From contig NZ_JAGGKH010000022.1 of the NCBI RefSeq assembly GCF_017873565.1, positions 1-64,000 of the forward strand: a stretch of 64,000 nucleotides of DNA, in the 5' to 3' direction. The notes beneath the pieces are model-generated. The model made no database searches. It had not been told where the DNA came from and saw only the letters and a list, made by a program, of their open reading frames with translations. This stretch comes from Lederbergia galactosidilytica (GTDB taxonomy: Bacteria; Bacillota; Bacilli; Bacillales; Bacillaceae_C). Both the position numbers and the translations under genes were made by a program. This document shows, in pieces, positions 62,766 through 64,000 of this stretch. How positions within the stretch are numbered: the first letter of the stretch is position 1; the number at the start of each line of letters is the position of its first letter.

Positions 62766-62799
62766 AAAAAAGAAACCTACTCACTAAGAACAGGCTTCT
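62766..62799 (-). terminator. tRNA-Ser terminator
   Basis: An eight-base stem with one G-T pair (AGAAGCCT / AGGTTTCT), then TTTTTTTATGG on the minus strand, downstream of the tRNA. Confidence 0.72.
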
Positions 62800-62820
62800 G
62801 ATCTCCAATTTATGCATGTA

Positions 62821-62913
62821 TGGCGGAGGAAGAGGGATTCGAACCCCCGCGCGGTTTAACCCGCCTGTCGGTTTTCAAGACCGATCCCTTCAGCCAGACT
62901 TGGGTATTCCTCC
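62821..62913 (-). tRNA. tRNA-Ser (TGA anticodon)
   Basis: A 93-base class II tRNA on the minus strand: acceptor GGAGGAA / TTCCTCC, anticodon loop CTTGAAA with TGA, a long variable arm and T-arm loop TTCGAAT, ending with an encoded CCA. It sits just downstream of serS, as in B. subtilis. The dck-dgk pair that lies beside it there is absent. Confidence 0.97.
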
Positions 62914-62927
62914 ATACGACAAGAAAT

Positions 62928-62956
62928 ATTGTACCAAGTGTATAGGACTAAGTCAA
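62928..62956 (-). promoter_or_regulatory. Sigma-A promoter of tRNA-Ser
   Basis: TTGACT, a 17-base spacer and TACAAT on the minus strand, 15 bases before the tRNA. Confidence 0.85.
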
Positions 62957-63280
62957 CCATTATGTTTTAAAAAACTACGTAATATTTTTAGATGGAACCT
63001 TAAAGGTAAATTTTTTGCAGCTTCTACCTATAAGGTTTATCAATATGCTTTAGAAGTCACTTTGACGGAGATTGCCACAAAGCAATTCTAAACTAGCTGG
63101 GAATATGTTATTTAGAAATCCCATAAAGAATTGCCGTAAGAGAAAAATGGTACAATCAGCTAAAAATGCTCCCACTCAACCAACTTCTTTACATCTTAGT
63201 TGTTTGTCACTACTTTTAAGTTTTTTACTTTCAAACTCTTTATACTAATGCTATCTAAAGCTCATCATTTCCAATTTAAA
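62957..63280. other. Spacer between tRNA-Ser and serS
   Basis: About 320 bases in which I see no gene, repeat arm or further signal. Confidence 0.4.
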
Positions 63281-63316
63281 AATCCCGAAGGTAATAGTGA
63301 CAATACCTTCGGGATT
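63281..63316 (-). terminator. serS terminator
   Basis: A perfect 13-base stem (AATCCCGAAGGTA and complement) with a ten-base loop, then TTTTTAAATTG on the minus strand. Confidence 0.92.
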
Positions 63317-63332
63317 CTGAATTAAATGTTCT

Positions 63333-64000
<668 letters not shown>

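Noticed and set aside
62723-63091. A 122-codon plus-strand frame across tRNA-Ser
   Set aside because: Its GGRGIRTPARFNPP stretch is the well-known false translation of the reverse strand of a tRNA gene; no ribosome-binding site or family.

Overview
This is a low-GC Bacillaceae chromosome segment. The gene order matches the origin-proximal serS-to-lysS block of Bacillus subtilis, read here from right (serS, 64000) to left (lysS and the start of an rRNA operon, position 1). Almost every gene is on the minus strand, as expected for leading-strand genes on one replication arm. Only abrB and the yaaH cortex-lytic gene are on the plus strand. The sporulation genes (spoIIE, spoVT, spoVG, yabG, bofA, csfB, fin, sspF, yabP/yabQ) show an endospore former. 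Gene losses and gains relative to B. subtilis show it is not that species; the genus cannot be fixed from this window alone.

Layout, right to left. 64.0-58.2 kb: partial serS, tRNA-Ser(UGA), yaaH, tadA, large SRP RNA, a DUF2207-type membrane protein. 58.2-54.2 kb: dnaX, ebfC, recR, yaaL, bofA and csfB/gin, a 57-codon gene that is easy to miss. 54.1-46.1 kb: yaaO, tmk, darA, holB, ricT, yabA, trmN6, yazA, rsmI, abrB. 45.7-37.6 kb: metG, a TatD-type gene, yabE, rnmV, ksgA, yabG, veg. 37.1-28.9 kb: sspF, ispE, purR, ridA, spoVG, glmU, prs, ctc, pth, fin. 28.4-17.3 kb: mfd, spoVT, yabM, yabN, rqcP, yabP, yabQ, divIC, yabR, tRNA-Met. 17.3-10.7 kb: spoIIE, yabS, yabT, tilS, hprT. 10.7-0.2 kb: ftsH, an erythromycin-esterase-like lipoprotein, coaX, hslO, cysK, folP, folB, folK, yazB, lysS, then tandem rRNA promoters firing out of the window.

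The genes serve translation (tRNA synthetases, rRNA/tRNA modification, ribosome rescue), replication and repair (DnaX, HolB, YabA, RecR, Mfd), nucleotide and folate supply (Prs, PurR, HprT, Tmk, FolP/B/K), envelope and division (GlmU, IspE, YabM, DivIC, YabE) and sporulation. Promoters for many sigma factors can be read directly: sigma-A in several places, a Spo0A-type 21-bp-spaced promoter for spoIIE, sigma-H for spoVG, sigma-B for ctc, sigma-F for csfB, sigma-F/G for fin and probably sspF, and sigma-K for yabG.

The accessory signal is in the spacers. Several are filled with long inverted repeats of at least two families, some tandemly duplicated, and one family abuts gene 3' ends in a fixed orientation. 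Genes that B. subtilis carries here are absent (pabB-pabA-pabC, dusB, yaaR, xpaC-yaaN, dck-dgk, yaaI, a tRNA-Glu). Two genes are extra (the esterase-like lipoprotein and the DUF2207 protein). I see no phage, insertion sequence, CRISPR array or defence island, and no clear new multigene system. The most novel items are the repeat families and a candidate plus-strand small RNA between rnmV and yabE.
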